Assembly: GCF_000190595.1 (NCBI RefSeq)
Contig: NC_015167.1
Location: 1,539,501 to 1,603,500 of the forward strand
Source: Cellulophaga lytica DSM 7489
GTDB taxonomy: Bacteria > Bacteroidota > Bacteroidia > Flavobacteriales > Flavobacteriaceae
Length of the DNA stretch: 64,000 bases
Direction: 5' to 3'
Numbering within the stretch: the stretch's first letter is position 1; every line of letters begins with the position of its first letter. Shown piece after piece: positions 27,791 to 36,504 of this stretch. A program made the translations under genes and the position numbers. The notes under the pieces were generated by a model that had not been told where the DNA came from, did not search any database, and saw nothing but the letters and a program-made list of their open reading frames with translations.

Positions 27791-28777
27791 GTGATTAAAT
27801 TAAATAACAACATAGAAGACTTAACCACTTATTTAAAAAGTAAAGGCTGGTTAGGTGATAATGAGTCTATTGTTACAGTAGAAAAGCCAGGTGAAGGTAA
27901 TATGAACTTTACACTCCGTATTACAACAGAAACCAGATCGTTTATTGTAAAACAGAGTCGTGAGTACGTAGAGAAATACCCGCAAGTAGCAGCACCAGCA
28001 GAACGTGTGCTCACAGAAGCTAAGTTTTATGAGGTTACTGAAACTGTGCCTAGTTTAAAAGCTATGATGCCAACTTTGGTTGGTTTAGATAAAGAAAACA
28101 ATGTAATGGTGATGAACGACCTAGGTAATGGGTCCGATTTTACATATTTATACCAATTAGGAAAAAAAATTTTAGAGGAAGATCTTTTTTCTGTGGTAGA
28201 TTTTGCAGCTACATTGCATACTAGCATAACTACAGATACGCAAGACAGTAGAATTTCAAATACTAAAATGAGAGCGCTTAATCATGAGCATATTTTTAAT
28301 TACCCTTATGCGGTTGATAACGGCATTAATTTAGATGATATATTACCTGGTTTACAAAAGGAAGCGAACCGTTTAAAGGCAGATAATGTACTAATAGCTG
28401 AGGTAAAAAAACTAGGAGATTTGTATTTAGAGGATGGTGATATTCTATTACATGGCGATTATTTTCCGGGTAGTTGGCTGGCAACCGTTGGTGGCTTAAA
28501 AATTATAGATCCTGAGTTTTGTTTTTTTGGTAAGGCTGAGTTTGAAATTGGTGTTATGCTAGCGCATTTAAAAATGGCAAATCAATTTGCTAATATTATT
28601 GAAAAAGCTATAGATAGATACAAATCTTTGGCAGAATTAGACACCAGTTTGTGTTACAAGTTTATGGGAATAGAATTGATACGTAGAATTATTGGTTTAG
28701 CGCAATTGCCATTAGAAATTAGTTTAGAAAAAAGAGTAAGCTTATTAAACGAGGCACGAGAATTAATAGTGAATTAA
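27791..28777 (+). CDS. APH-fold sugar kinase, methylthioribose-kinase-like
   Basis: A 328-residue cytoplasmic phosphotransferase of the aminoglycoside/choline kinase fold. The start is GTG at 27,791, four bases after the hydrolase stop. The catalytic loop is HGDYFPGSW and the metal motif IIDPEFCFFGKAEFEIG; both resemble 5-methylthioribose kinase (HGDxxxGS, DPEFxFxGxxxFDIG) more than antibiotic kinases. The N-terminal lobe has the glycine-rich GEGNMNFTLRI and the ATP-lysine FIVKQ. In this operon it probably phosphorylates the pentose released by the nucleoside hydrolase: ribose, methylthioribose or a related sugar. Confidence 0.8.
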   Translation: MIKLNNNIEDLTTYLKSKGWLGDNESIVTVEKPGEGNMNFTLRITTETRSFIVKQSREYVEKYPQVAAPAERVLTEAKFYEVTETVPSLKAMMPTLVGLDKENNVMVMNDLGNGSDFTYLYQLGKKILEEDLFSVVDFAATLHTSITTDTQDSRISNTKMRALNHEHIFNYPYAVDNGINLDDILPGLQKEANRLKADNVLIAEVKKLGDLYLEDGDILLHGDYFPGSWLATVGGLKIIDPEFCFFGKAEFEIGVMLAHLKMANQFANIIEKAIDRYKSLAELDTSLCYKFMGIELIRRIIGLAQLPLEISLEKRVSLLNEARELIVN

Positions 28778-28807
28778 GGCTGTTTTATTTTCTTGCTCAA
28801 AATTACA

Positions 28808-28838
28808 TAAACCAACTATTTAGTTGGTTTATTTTTTT
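28808..28838 (+). terminator. Intrinsic terminator of susC-D operon
   Basis: TAAACCAACTA and TAGTTGGTTTA form an 11-base perfect inverted repeat separated by two bases and followed by a run of T. It lies 30 bases after the kinase stop. Confidence 0.85.
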
Positions 28839-28965
28839 TATAAAATCATCAAACAAGAAAAAATGTCTATAACTGTTGTTTTTTTTGGGTTGATTGAACT
28901 AATGTAAAAGAAATAAGACTGTAAGTATTCTGGAACAAACCAATCAGTTTAAAAAAAGAAGTACA

Positions 28966-28992
28966 TTGTAATAGCATTTTATAGTAAATTTG
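28966..28992 (+). promoter_or_regulatory. Candidate promoter of patatin-like gene
   Basis: TTG at 28,966-28,968 and TAAATTTG at 28,985-28,992 form a Bacteroidota-type promoter with a 16-base gap, slightly short, 16 bases before the start at 29,009. Confidence 0.45.
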
Positions 28993-29008
28993 AAGAAAAA
29001 TAGGCAAA

Positions 29009-29791
29009 ATGAACGCTAAAATTACTACATCAAAATCTATTGGTCTTGTGCTTTCTGGAGGAGGTGTGCGTGGTATGGCGCACATTGGGTTAATAAAGGC
29101 AATGAACGAGTTTGGTATACAGGCCAAAGCGGTGTCTGGGAGTAGTGTTGGGGCTTTAGTTGGTGCGTTGTATGCCAATGGCAATTCTATAGACGATATG
29201 CTTAAGTTTTTTAAAGAAACCCCTCTTTTTAATTACCACTACTTAACTATTGCTAAGGCTGGTTTTTTAGATACAGAAAAGTATGTGGCTTTGTTTGCAA
29301 AGTATTTTCCAGAGAATGCTTTTTCGGCCTTAAAAAAAGAATTACATATTGTAGCTACAAACCTTCAAGATGGTAATGAAGAGTTTTTTTCTGATGGAGA
29401 GTTAATTAGACCAATGTTAGCTTCTGCTGCTTTACCTCCTGTTTTTTCGCCCATAGAAATTAATGGTAATTTATATGCAGATGGTGGTATAATGAATAAT
29501 TTTCCGTTAGAACCATTGCTAAATACGTGCGATTATATTGTTGGGAGCAATGTATCTATTGTAGCAAGGTTAGATAAAAAAGATCTAAAAAATTCCTTGC
29601 AACTTACAGGTAGAGTAACCGGTTTAATGATTTATGCCTCTGCAAAGAAAAAACTTAGTGCTTGTAATATGTTATTAGAGTCTAAAGAAGTAGATAAAAT
29701 AGGTTTGCTAGACCGTAAAGGCATAGAAAAAGCATTTACTATTGGTTATGATGCAGCCTGTAGAGCTTTAGAGGCACAATTAAAGGAATAA
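29009..29791 (+). CDS. patatin-like phospholipase family protein
   Basis: A 260-residue serine acyl-hydrolase of the patatin/RssA type. The oxyanion-hole motif SGGGVRGMAHIG (residues 16-27), the nucleophile elbow GSSVG with Ser46, and the catalytic Asp in DGG (Asp158) followed by MNNFPLEPL are all present, so it should be active. No signal peptide is seen, so it is probably cytoplasmic or peripherally membrane bound, acting on phospholipids or acyl esters. It is a single gene between two terminators. Confidence 0.9.
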   Translation: MNAKITTSKSIGLVLSGGGVRGMAHIGLIKAMNEFGIQAKAVSGSSVGALVGALYANGNSIDDMLKFFKETPLFNYHYLTIAKAGFLDTEKYVALFAKYFPENAFSALKKELHIVATNLQDGNEEFFSDGELIRPMLASAALPPVFSPIEINGNLYADGGIMNNFPLEPLLNTCDYIVGSNVSIVARLDKKDLKNSLQLTGRVTGLMIYASAKKKLSACNMLLESKEVDKIGLLDRKGIEKAFTIGYDAACRALEAQLKE

Positions 29792-29828
29792 AAAAAAGTC
29801 GTTCTATAAAGAACGACTTGGTATTTTT
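29791..29828. terminator. Bidirectional intrinsic terminator
   Basis: A perfect 10-base stem, AAGTCGTTCT/AGAACGACTT with ATAA loop at 29,796-29,819, is flanked by a run of A on the left and of T on the right. It can end both the patatin-like gene and the convergent ferredoxin reductase gene. Confidence 0.9.
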
Positions 29829-29841
29829 TTAGAAGCTGTTT

Positions 29842-30891
29842 TTAAACATCATCAAAATCTACTTTTAATGTAGGTGTTGTTGCGTGCGCTTGGCACGTTA
29901 AAATTAATCCGTCTTCAATTTCGCCATCAGTTAAAATCTGATTTTTAACCATTTCTGCTTTGCCTTCTGTTACACGAGCAATACAACTACTGCAAACACC
30001 ACCTTGGCAAGAGTATGGTGCATCTATATTTTCTTTTAAAACAGCATCTAATACAATAGTACTTTTATCCATCTCAAACGTAAAATCTTCATCATCTACA
30101 GTAACTGTAACAGCTGTTTTTCCGCCCTCTTTTACAGGCATTTCATCTTTAATTTCTGTAGTTGTAAAAAGTTCAAAATGTATTTTGTCTTCGCTTACTT
30201 CATTTTCTTTTAAAGTGTCAGAAACCGTATTAATCATAGCCTCTGGACCGCAAAGATAAAAATCGTCAAAGGCAATATCTTTGTGCTTGTTTTTGGTAAT
30301 GTAGTTTACTGTAGATCTTTCTATCCTTCCAAAAATAGAGTTTTCATCTTGTTCTTGGCTATAAATAAAGTATACAAAAAACCTATTGTTATATTCTAGC
30401 TGAAGCTTGGCTAAATCTGTATGAAACATTGTTTCTTCAAAAGATTTGTTACCGTATGCTAAAACAAATTTGTTTTCTGGGTTGCTGTCTAAAACAGATC
30501 TTGCAATGCTAATAATAGGTGTAATACCACTACCAGCCGCAAAAGCAGCAACATTTTTAACGGCATCTGTAGGTTTAAAAACAAATCTACCTTCTGGAGC
30601 CATAACATCTAAAACATCACCTTCTTTAAGTTTAGAATGTGCAAAGTCAGAGAAACCCCCATTATCTACTTTTTTAACACCAATGGTAATACAATCTTTT
30701 TTAGGAGAAGAGCTAATAGAATACGCTCTACGCAATTCTTTACCTTTAATTTCTTTTTTAATAGTGATGTATTGACCAGATATAAACTTAAAAGTCTGAA
30801 TTAAGTCTTTAGGAATAGCAAAAGTAATTGCTACAGAACTAGGTGTTAAAGCCTTTATATGTTGTACCGTTAACGGATGAAAATGATTCAT
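29842..30891 (-). CDS. ferredoxin-NADP reductase with 2Fe-2S domain, PaaE-like
   Basis: A 349-residue soluble electron-transfer protein in three parts: an FAD-binding barrel with RRAYSISSSP, an NAD(P)-binding domain with FAAGSGITPIISIAR and YLCGPEAMI, and a C-terminal plant-type 2Fe-2S ferredoxin with SCQGGVCSSC and a later TCQA cysteine. This order matches the PaaE/PaaK reductase of phenylacetyl-CoA oxygenase. No other paa gene is next to it, so it may serve a different oxygenase or desaturase. I use the ATG at 30,891 (MNHFHPL); an upstream ATG adds nine unconserved residues and would overlap the promoter. Confidence 0.88.
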   Translation of the reverse strand: MNHFHPLTVQHIKALTPSSVAITFAIPKDLIQTFKFISGQYITIKKEIKGKELRRAYSISSSPKKDCITIGVKKVDNGGFSDFAHSKLKEGDVLDVMAPEGRFVFKPTDAVKNVAAFAAGSGITPIISIARSVLDSNPENKFVLAYGNKSFEETMFHTDLAKLQLEYNNRFFVYFIYSQEQDENSIFGRIERSTVNYITKNKHKDIAFDDFYLCGPEAMINTVSDTLKENEVSEDKIHFELFTTTEIKDEMPVKEGGKTAVTVTVDDEDFTFEMDKSTIVLDAVLKENIDAPYSCQGGVCSSCIARVTEGKAEMVKNQILTDGEIEDGLILTCQAHATTPTLKVDFDDV

Positions 30892-30907
30892 AAAAAAATA
30901 TTTTCTA

Positions 30908-30915
30908 CAAAAATA
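30908..30915 (-). promoter_or_regulatory. Candidate -7 promoter element of reductase gene
   Basis: On the minus strand TATTTTTG fits TAnnTTTG and ends 16 bases before the ATG at 30,891, which supports the shorter start. The upstream TTTG is not clear. Confidence 0.4.
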
Positions 30916-31079
30916 CACATTGCCCTTTTGATAAAAAACCTAGTTCACTAAAATTTAATACATAGAATTCTTATGCATAAGAAAATTATGTATATATTCG
31001 TAATAGTAATTTTAGTGCTAAATATTGCTATATAAATGGGTGATGTTTGTTTTAAGAGCAAAATAAGAGAATAGAAAAA

Positions 31080-31418
31080 ATGGGAAATTCTAAATTATAC
31101 AAGGGTAGTTTAAATACTATTATTTTAAAGTTGCTTGAAGAAAAAGGCAAGATGTATGGGTATGAGATTACGCAAAAAGTAAAAGAGTTAACCAAAGGAG
31201 AACTTAAAATTACGGAAGGTGCTTTATACCCTGCTTTACATAAACTAGAAGCAGAAGGACTATTAGATGTTGAGGTTGCAAAAGTAGATAACCGCTTGCG
31301 TAAATATTATAAATTAACAGAAGCCGGAGAAAAAGAAACAATAAACAGATTAGCAGAGCTAGAAGAGTTTATACGTAGTATGCAAAATTTAGTAAACCCT
31401 AAATGGAGTATAGAGTAG
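31080..31418 (+). CDS. PadR family transcriptional regulator
   Basis: A 112-residue PadR-type repressor with the family winged helix: GSLNTIILKLLEEKGKMYGYEITQKV, then LKITEGALYPALHKLEAEGLLDVEV and the wing RKYYKLTEAGEK. PadR proteins of this small class often sit in front of and repress an export or membrane-protein operon and respond to a small ligand. Here it leads an operon of four small membrane proteins and an ABC transporter; the first of these begins four bases after its stop. The palindrome TTATGCATAA at 30,971-30,980 is a possible operator. Confidence 0.93.
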   Translation: MGNSKLYKGSLNTIILKLLEEKGKMYGYEITQKVKELTKGELKITEGALYPALHKLEAEGLLDVEVAKVDNRLRKYYKLTEAGEKETINRLAELEEFIRSMQNLVNPKWSIE

Positions 31419-31422
31419 CGAT

Positions 31423-32055
31423 ATGGAATTAACCAAAGAAGACATATTAACTATAAATACTTATCTAAAAAAGAAAGATATAAAGTTTGCAGATGTCAGA
31501 ACAGAAATGGTAGACCATGTTGCTACAGCCGTATCAGAAGAAATGGATAGCAAGAACCTTACGTTTTATGACGCTTTTAAGGCGTATATGGTTGTGCATA
31601 AAAAAGACTTACAACAATACAATAAGCAGTTTAAAAAAACTACAGATAAAATAGTACTTAAGTCGCTTTTTAAAAAGTTTATAGCACCACTAAATATAGG
31701 TGTTATGGTGTCCAGCTTTTTCCTTTTAATACAGTTTTTTCCTTTAGGAGATAAGAAGTTTATAAAATTTGTACCATTTGGTTTTTTAATAATTGCTATA
31801 CTAATATATCACATTGTAGCGCTTAAAAAGCGCAAGCAACGTTTCTCTGGCATAGAGAGGGCTGGACTTATACTCACTTTAAGTTTTCAGTTATATAACG
31901 CTTTTCAAAATCCTTTTTTTAATGAAAATTCTGTAATTACAAACGATTACTATTTTACCTTAGTTTTTGTTTTATTGCTGGGGCTATCTACTGCTTTTAT
32001 TGCGGTGATTCTAGAGCTTTATAAAAAATATACCAACCATTATACTATTGTTTAA
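31423..32055 (+). CDS. membrane protein with N-terminal DH-motif domain (paralogue 1)
   Basis: A 210-residue protein with a soluble N-terminal part of about 75 residues and four or five membrane helices. The N-terminal part has MELTKEDILTINTYL and DVRTEMVDHVATAVSEEM. The same pattern, E-hydrophobic-hydrophobic-D-H followed by a helix with acidic residues, occurs in the next three products, so the four are paralogues. It resembles HAAS/DUF1700-type proteins that commonly accompany PadR regulators, but I do not recognise a named family with certainty. Function unknown; its operon partners are PadR and an ABC exporter. Confidence 0.75.
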   Translation: MELTKEDILTINTYLKKKDIKFADVRTEMVDHVATAVSEEMDSKNLTFYDAFKAYMVVHKKDLQQYNKQFKKTTDKIVLKSLFKKFIAPLNIGVMVSSFFLLIQFFPLGDKKFIKFVPFGFLIIAILIYHIVALKKRKQRFSGIERAGLILTLSFQLYNAFQNPFFNENSVITNDYYFTLVFVLLLGLSTAFIAVILELYKKYTNHYTIV

Positions 32056-32056
32056 T

Positions 32057-32722
32057 ATGAAACTTGCAGCAAAGGAAATACAGCATATAGATGAGATTCT
32101 AACAGAGCGCGGATTAGACTACATTGATTTAAAATATGAAATTTTGGACCATATGGCTAATGGTATTGAAGCGTTAATGGTAAATGAAGATCTTTCATTT
32201 GAAGAAGCTTCTTCTAAAGAACTAAAAAATTGGGAACAGGAGTTTAAGCCTTATTCTCATTTTCTTTTTGGTTATGCACAAGTTGGTCCAAAAATAGTGA
32301 TAAAAAGATGTGTAAACTTGATAAAGCAAATGTATTTAAAGTCAATTATTGGAGGGATGCTAATTGCATTTGGTTTGCTTTGTTTTTTTAAATTAATACC
32401 AACCGGATTAAATACTGATGGTGTTAATTTTATTGCTGGTTTTGTGTATACCGTGTCTACTTTGGTGGCACTATATTTTTTATATTTAGCTACAAAATTT
32501 CAAACAAAAAGTACCTGTCAGTATTTTTTAAAAGTAAACGGAAGAACACACTGGATTGCATTATTTCTTTTTAATCCTTTTTGGGAATGGTCTGTTAAAT
32601 TTGATGTCGTTAATAGTAGCTTTCTCGATCTCTTTTGGCCAAGTGCAATAATTATTATGAATTTCTTTATGATTAAAACTTTTTTTGATCACAAGAAAAC
32701 TACTAATTATCAAATTGTTTAA
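32057..32722 (+). CDS. membrane protein with N-terminal DH-motif domain (paralogue 2)
   Basis: A 221-residue paralogue beginning MKLAAKEIQHIDEIL with DLKYEILDHMANGIEALM in its soluble head, followed by about four to five membrane helices. I use the ATG at 32,057, one base after the preceding stop, rather than a TTG three codons earlier, because the siblings all start with an M-x-L pattern. It has no catalytic motif. The stop is two bases before the ATG of the next, disrupted copy. Confidence 0.75.
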   Translation: MKLAAKEIQHIDEILTERGLDYIDLKYEILDHMANGIEALMVNEDLSFEEASSKELKNWEQEFKPYSHFLFGYAQVGPKIVIKRCVNLIKQMYLKSIIGGMLIAFGLLCFFKLIPTGLNTDGVNFIAGFVYTVSTLVALYFLYLATKFQTKSTCQYFLKVNGRTHWIALFLFNPFWEWSVKFDVVNSSFLDLFWPSAIIIMNFFMIKTFFDHKKTTNYQIV

Positions 32723-32724
32723 AA

Positions 32725-33456
32725 ATGAAATTAAGTAAATAACAAATAGAATTTATAGATGATTATCTTATTAAAAATAAGGTGAAATATTGGGATGTTC
32801 GTATGGAACTTATAGACCATATTAGTAATGAGGTAGAAGCTCTAATGAAAGTAGGATCTAGTTTTACCAATGCAATGCAAGTAGTTCACATTAAATTTGG
32901 TAATGACTTAACTATAAAAAGACTAAACAAAGAAAATACCGGTTGGGATACTTTTCCTAGTTTGTACGCAGATTCGTCCGGGTATAAGAAGTTAATTGAA
33001 GAAAAAAAACAAGGGTTAACTAAGGGCTTTGCGAAACTTCAACGAAAAGCGTTAAAGCTGTTTTTTACTAGAGCCAAGTCACTAATGCTATACGCTTGCG
33101 TGCTTATTACATTTTTATATACCAAAGAGTTTTTTAGTGCTAAGGCTATGCATAAAACTGTGTTGTTGTTATTAATGGTTATGTCATTAACCCCGTGTTT
33201 AATTGCATTATTTAATCTTAAAAATACGCTGAAGTCATTAACTATTAATACTTCTTTATTATCTAGTATTTCTGGTGTAAGTTTTATAAATGCTTTGTTA
33301 TTAGGTCCTAAAATATTTTTAGATGAAGGTGAGCAATTGTCATTTACTTATATTTTTATAGTTTTTGCATTGTTGTTTCCTTTTTTCTACACAGCTATTC
33401 AATTGTTTGTTAATCAACTTAAAAAATATAATTCAATTCATAAAAAATTAGCATGA
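32725..33456 (+). pseudogene. DH-motif membrane protein (paralogue 3) with early nonsense codon
   Basis: The expected start ATG at 32,725 reads M-K-L-S-K and then TAA at 32,740-32,742, after which the same frame continues QIEFIDDYLIKNKVKYWDVRMELIDHISNE and so on for a full-length paralogue. The fourth copy has MKLSKEQIDELY at the same place, so one base change (GAA to TAA at codon 6) explains the stop. A GTG at 32,782 could restart translation and give 224 residues that keep the DH motif and the membrane helices but lose about 19 N-terminal residues. It may therefore be a recent pseudogene, a sequencing error or a shortened but active protein. Confidence 0.75.
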
Positions 33457-34151
33457 AACTAAGTAAAGAACAGATAGATGAGCTTTATACCTTTACCCGT
33501 AAGCATTATGTGGAACATTATGATTTGCAAACAGAACTTGTAGACCATTTAAGTAATGGTATAGAAGAGCAATGGCAACAAAACCCAAAGTTATCTTTTG
33601 ACGATGCTTTACAAGTTGAATTTAAAAAGTTTGGTGTTTTTGGCTTTATGGGTGTTGTAGAGAAACGCCAAAAAGCCATGAACAAACGTTACAGAAAAAT
33701 ACTTTTTAGGTTTGTTAAAGAGTGGTTTCAGTTGCCAAAGCTGTTAACCACTATTGCAATTTTTATAATGTTTTTTTTAGTGCTTCATTTAAAGCAAGCA
33801 TCATATGTATTAATGGGGTCAATATTAATTTTGATAGCGGTAGATCTTTACCATCAATTTAAAAGAAGAAAAAAAGAGAAAACACAAAAGCAGAAAAAAG
33901 AAAAGGTGTTTATGTTAGAAGCTATGATTGGGGATACCAGAAATGGTTTTTCTGTGTTAACATTTACCAATGTTTTTAATATTGTAAATGCTATGCGCTT
34001 TAACTTTAGTGAGTTGCATAGTTATTGGTTAGCACTTATTGCCATTGCTGCTACATTACTATGTTTAACTTTCTACATTACGGCTTATGTAATGCCTAGC
34101 AAAGCACAAGAATTGTTAGAAGAAACGTACCCTGAATACAATTTAATTTAA
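33453..34151 (+). CDS. membrane protein with N-terminal DH-motif domain (paralogue 4)
   Basis: A 232-residue paralogue with MKLSKEQIDELYTFT and DLQTELVDHLSNGIEEQW in the soluble head, a basic segment between helices (RRKKEKTQKQKKEK) and about five membrane helices. It overlaps the previous stop by four bases (ATGA). Together with the three upstream copies it gives a tandem family expanded within one operon. The role is unknown; regulation by the first gene's PadR product is likely. Confidence 0.75.
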   Translation: MKLSKEQIDELYTFTRKHYVEHYDLQTELVDHLSNGIEEQWQQNPKLSFDDALQVEFKKFGVFGFMGVVEKRQKAMNKRYRKILFRFVKEWFQLPKLLTTIAIFIMFFLVLHLKQASYVLMGSILILIAVDLYHQFKRRKKEKTQKQKKEKVFMLEAMIGDTRNGFSVLTFTNVFNIVNAMRFNFSELHSYWLALIAIAATLLCLTFYITAYVMPSKAQELLEETYPEYNLI

Positions 34152-34212
34152 AATAGTGTAACAAATTAGCATTTGTTGCCACTAACAAAATATAATTAAT
34201 CAACCATAAATT

Positions 34213-35685
34213 ATGTTAAAACACTTTTTAAGCCTTCAATGGAAGTCCTTTTTTAGGTCAGCCTCTTTTAAAACCAACTTGGCACTTAAAATATTTATGG
34301 GCTTTTTTGCACTTTATTTTATAGTTGCATTTCTATTTATGGGCGTTGGCTCTTATTATCTTATTGAAAAAGCAGAAATAGGTGATCCTTTAGAGGTGGT
34401 AAATAAATACATAATATACCTTTTTGTATTAGATTTACTAATAAGGTATATGATACAGAAAATGCCTGTTACCAACATTAAGCCTTTATTGTATTTACCT
34501 TTAAAAAAAGCACAAGTTGTAAATTACTCTTTAGGTAAAACAATTGCTTCCTTTTTTAATTGGGGTTATGCATTTTTCTTTTTGCCATTTTCTATTGTAT
34601 TGCTAATAGAGGGCTATAATCCGCTTGGCGTTGTAGCTTGGCACTTTGGTATTTTTGCACTTATTTATTGTAGTAACTTTATTAATATTTTAGTTAATAA
34701 TAAAGACAGTGTTTTTTACCCTGTAATAGCTGTTTTTATAGCTCTAGGAGCTTGTCAATACTTTGGTGTTTTTGATATTACTAACTACACAGCAACATTT
34801 TTTAACGGGCTATATAATGCGCCTTGGATGGCTATTTTGCCTTGGTTAGCCTTAATAGGTTTATACTTTGCAGCATTTAGCTATTTTAAAAAGAATATGT
34901 ATTTAGATGCCGGCTTAAAAGGCAAACAAACTGTTGCTAAAACTGAAGATTTATCTTTCTTAAACAGATTTGGAAATACGGGAACATTTTTAAAGAATGA
35001 TATTAAGTTAATAAAAAGAAATAAACGACCTAAAACAGCTGGCTTAATGAGCTTTTTGTTCTTGTTTTACGGACTATTATTTGGTTCTGGTGCAGTAGAA
35101 GTTTATGACGGACCAGTTTGGCAAATATTTGGTGGAATATTTGTTTCAGGCGGATTTTTATTCACATTTGGACAGTTTGTGCCAAGTTGGGATAGTGCGT
35201 ACTATCAGTTAATGATGAGTCAGAATATAAAGTACAGAGACTACATAACCTCTAAATGGTATTTAATAGTAATTGCCACAGTAATTAGTGCTGTATTGGC
35301 ATCATTTTACTTGTTTTTTGGTGTTAATGCATACTTAGCGGTATTGGTAGGTGCTATTTACAATATTGGTGTAAACTCGCACTTAGTGCTCTTAGGCGGT
35401 GCTTTTATAAAAATGCCAATAGACTTAACGTCTAATAAAAAAGCATTTGGAGACAAGCAGGCTTTTAATATGAAAACAATGTTATTGTCGCTTCCTAAAT
35501 TAATATTGCCAATGGTAATTTTTGCTGCCGGATATTACTTTGTAAATGCAGCAACAGGTTACATACTTGTTGCAGCAGCAGGTGTTTTAGGAATGGCATT
35601 TAGGAATATAGTTTTTGATAAGATTGAGAAAATCTACAAAAAAGAGAAGTACAAAACTATACACGCATACAAACAAAAAGCATAA
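34213..35685 (+). CDS. ABC transporter permease-like protein, DUF5687-like
   Basis: A 490-residue membrane protein with about 12 hydrophobic segments. The sequences HFLSLQWKSFFRSASFKTNLALKIFMGFF at the start (an N-terminal cytosolic segment before the first helix), KMPVTNIKPLLYLPLKK and FLKNDIKLIKRNKRPKT match a Bacteroidota family, DUF5687, that pairs with an ABC ATPase. It is followed 44 bases later by the ATPase gene, so the two probably form an exporter. The 61-base gap after the fourth paralogue gene has no clear terminator, so the whole block is probably one operon. Confidence 0.8.
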   Translation: MLKHFLSLQWKSFFRSASFKTNLALKIFMGFFALYFIVAFLFMGVGSYYLIEKAEIGDPLEVVNKYIIYLFVLDLLIRYMIQKMPVTNIKPLLYLPLKKAQVVNYSLGKTIASFFNWGYAFFFLPFSIVLLIEGYNPLGVVAWHFGIFALIYCSNFINILVNNKDSVFYPVIAVFIALGACQYFGVFDITNYTATFFNGLYNAPWMAILPWLALIGLYFAAFSYFKKNMYLDAGLKGKQTVAKTEDLSFLNRFGNTGTFLKNDIKLIKRNKRPKTAGLMSFLFLFYGLLFGSGAVEVYDGPVWQIFGGIFVSGGFLFTFGQFVPSWDSAYYQLMMSQNIKYRDYITSKWYLIVIATVISAVLASFYLFFGVNAYLAVLVGAIYNIGVNSHLVLLGGAFIKMPIDLTSNKKAFGDKQAFNMKTMLLSLPKLILPMVIFAAGYYFVNAATGYILVAAAGVLGMAFRNIVFDKIEKIYKKEKYKTIHAYKQKA

Positions 35686-35729
35686 ATAAGTAGCTCTGTT
35701 AAGAGTATAACCATAAAAAATAAAAAACC

Positions 35730-36470
35730 ATGATAAAAGCACAGAACCTAACAAAAACATACGGCACAGCTACGGTTTTAAATATAGAAAATTTAGAAAT
35801 TCCTAAAGGACAATGTTTTGGTCTTGTAGGTAATAACGGAGCAGGTAAAACAACTTTTTTTAGTTTGTTGTTAGACCTTATTCAGCCATCTACAGGGCAA
35901 ATAATAAATAACAATGTACAAGTAAATACTAGTGAAGATTGGAAACCTTTTACTTCTGCATTTATAGATGAATCTTTTTTAATTGGCTACCTAACACCAG
36001 AAGAATATTTTTATTTTATTGGTGAGTTACGCGGACAAAATAAAGCAGATGTAGATAAACTAGTAAACAGTTTTGAAGACTTTTTCCATGGAGAAATACT
36101 AAATCAAAAAAAATATTTAAGAGATTTATCTAAAGGAAACCAGAAAAAAGCAGGTATTGTAGCCTCTTTTATTGGTAGTCCAGAGTTGGTAATTTTAGAT
36201 GAACCTTTTGCAAATTTAGACCCAACAACACAAATAAGACTAAAAGGTATAATTAAAAATTTAGCTGCAAACCAAAATACAACGGTGCTGGTTTCTAGTC
36301 ATGATCTAAGTCACGTTACAGAAGTTTGTGAGCGTATAGTTGTGTTAGATAAAGGTGAGCTTATAAAAGATATTAAAACATCTGCAGCTACATTAAAAGA
36401 ATTAGAGGCTTTCTTTTCTGGAGCAGAGGCGCCAGATGCTGCAGTTGCTGTTTTTGAAGACGAAGAATAA
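35730..36470 (+). CDS. ABC transporter ATP-binding protein
   Basis: A 246-residue nucleotide-binding subunit. It has Walker A GLVGNNGAGKTTFF (about residues 32-45), the signature LSKGNQKKAG in place of the usual LSGGQ, Walker B LVILDEPFANLDP and the switch His in VSSHDLSHV. The ABC-2-like design, with a separate multi-pass permease, suggests export or membrane remodelling. It closes the PadR-led operon and is followed by a terminator. Confidence 0.92.
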   Translation: MIKAQNLTKTYGTATVLNIENLEIPKGQCFGLVGNNGAGKTTFFSLLLDLIQPSTGQIINNNVQVNTSEDWKPFTSAFIDESFLIGYLTPEEYFYFIGELRGQNKADVDKLVNSFEDFFHGEILNQKKYLRDLSKGNQKKAGIVASFIGSPELVILDEPFANLDPTTQIRLKGIIKNLAANQNTTVLVSSHDLSHVTEVCERIVVLDKGELIKDIKTSAATLKELEAFFSGAEAPDAAVAVFEDEE

Positions 36471-36504
36471 ATAGTTGCCGTAATTAAAAGGCGGCTTCAT
36501 AAAA

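Noticed and set aside
27791-28777. Antibiotic (aminoglycoside) resistance kinase
   Set aside because: Although the fold is the same, the HGDYFPGS and DPEF motifs and the operon with a nucleoside hydrolase point to a sugar kinase.
28808-28831. ACCAACT-N4-AGTTGGT palindrome as a fourth TetR operator
   Set aside because: The arms differ from the CAAACT/AGTTTG sites and a T run follows at once after the kinase stop, so an intrinsic terminator explains it fully.
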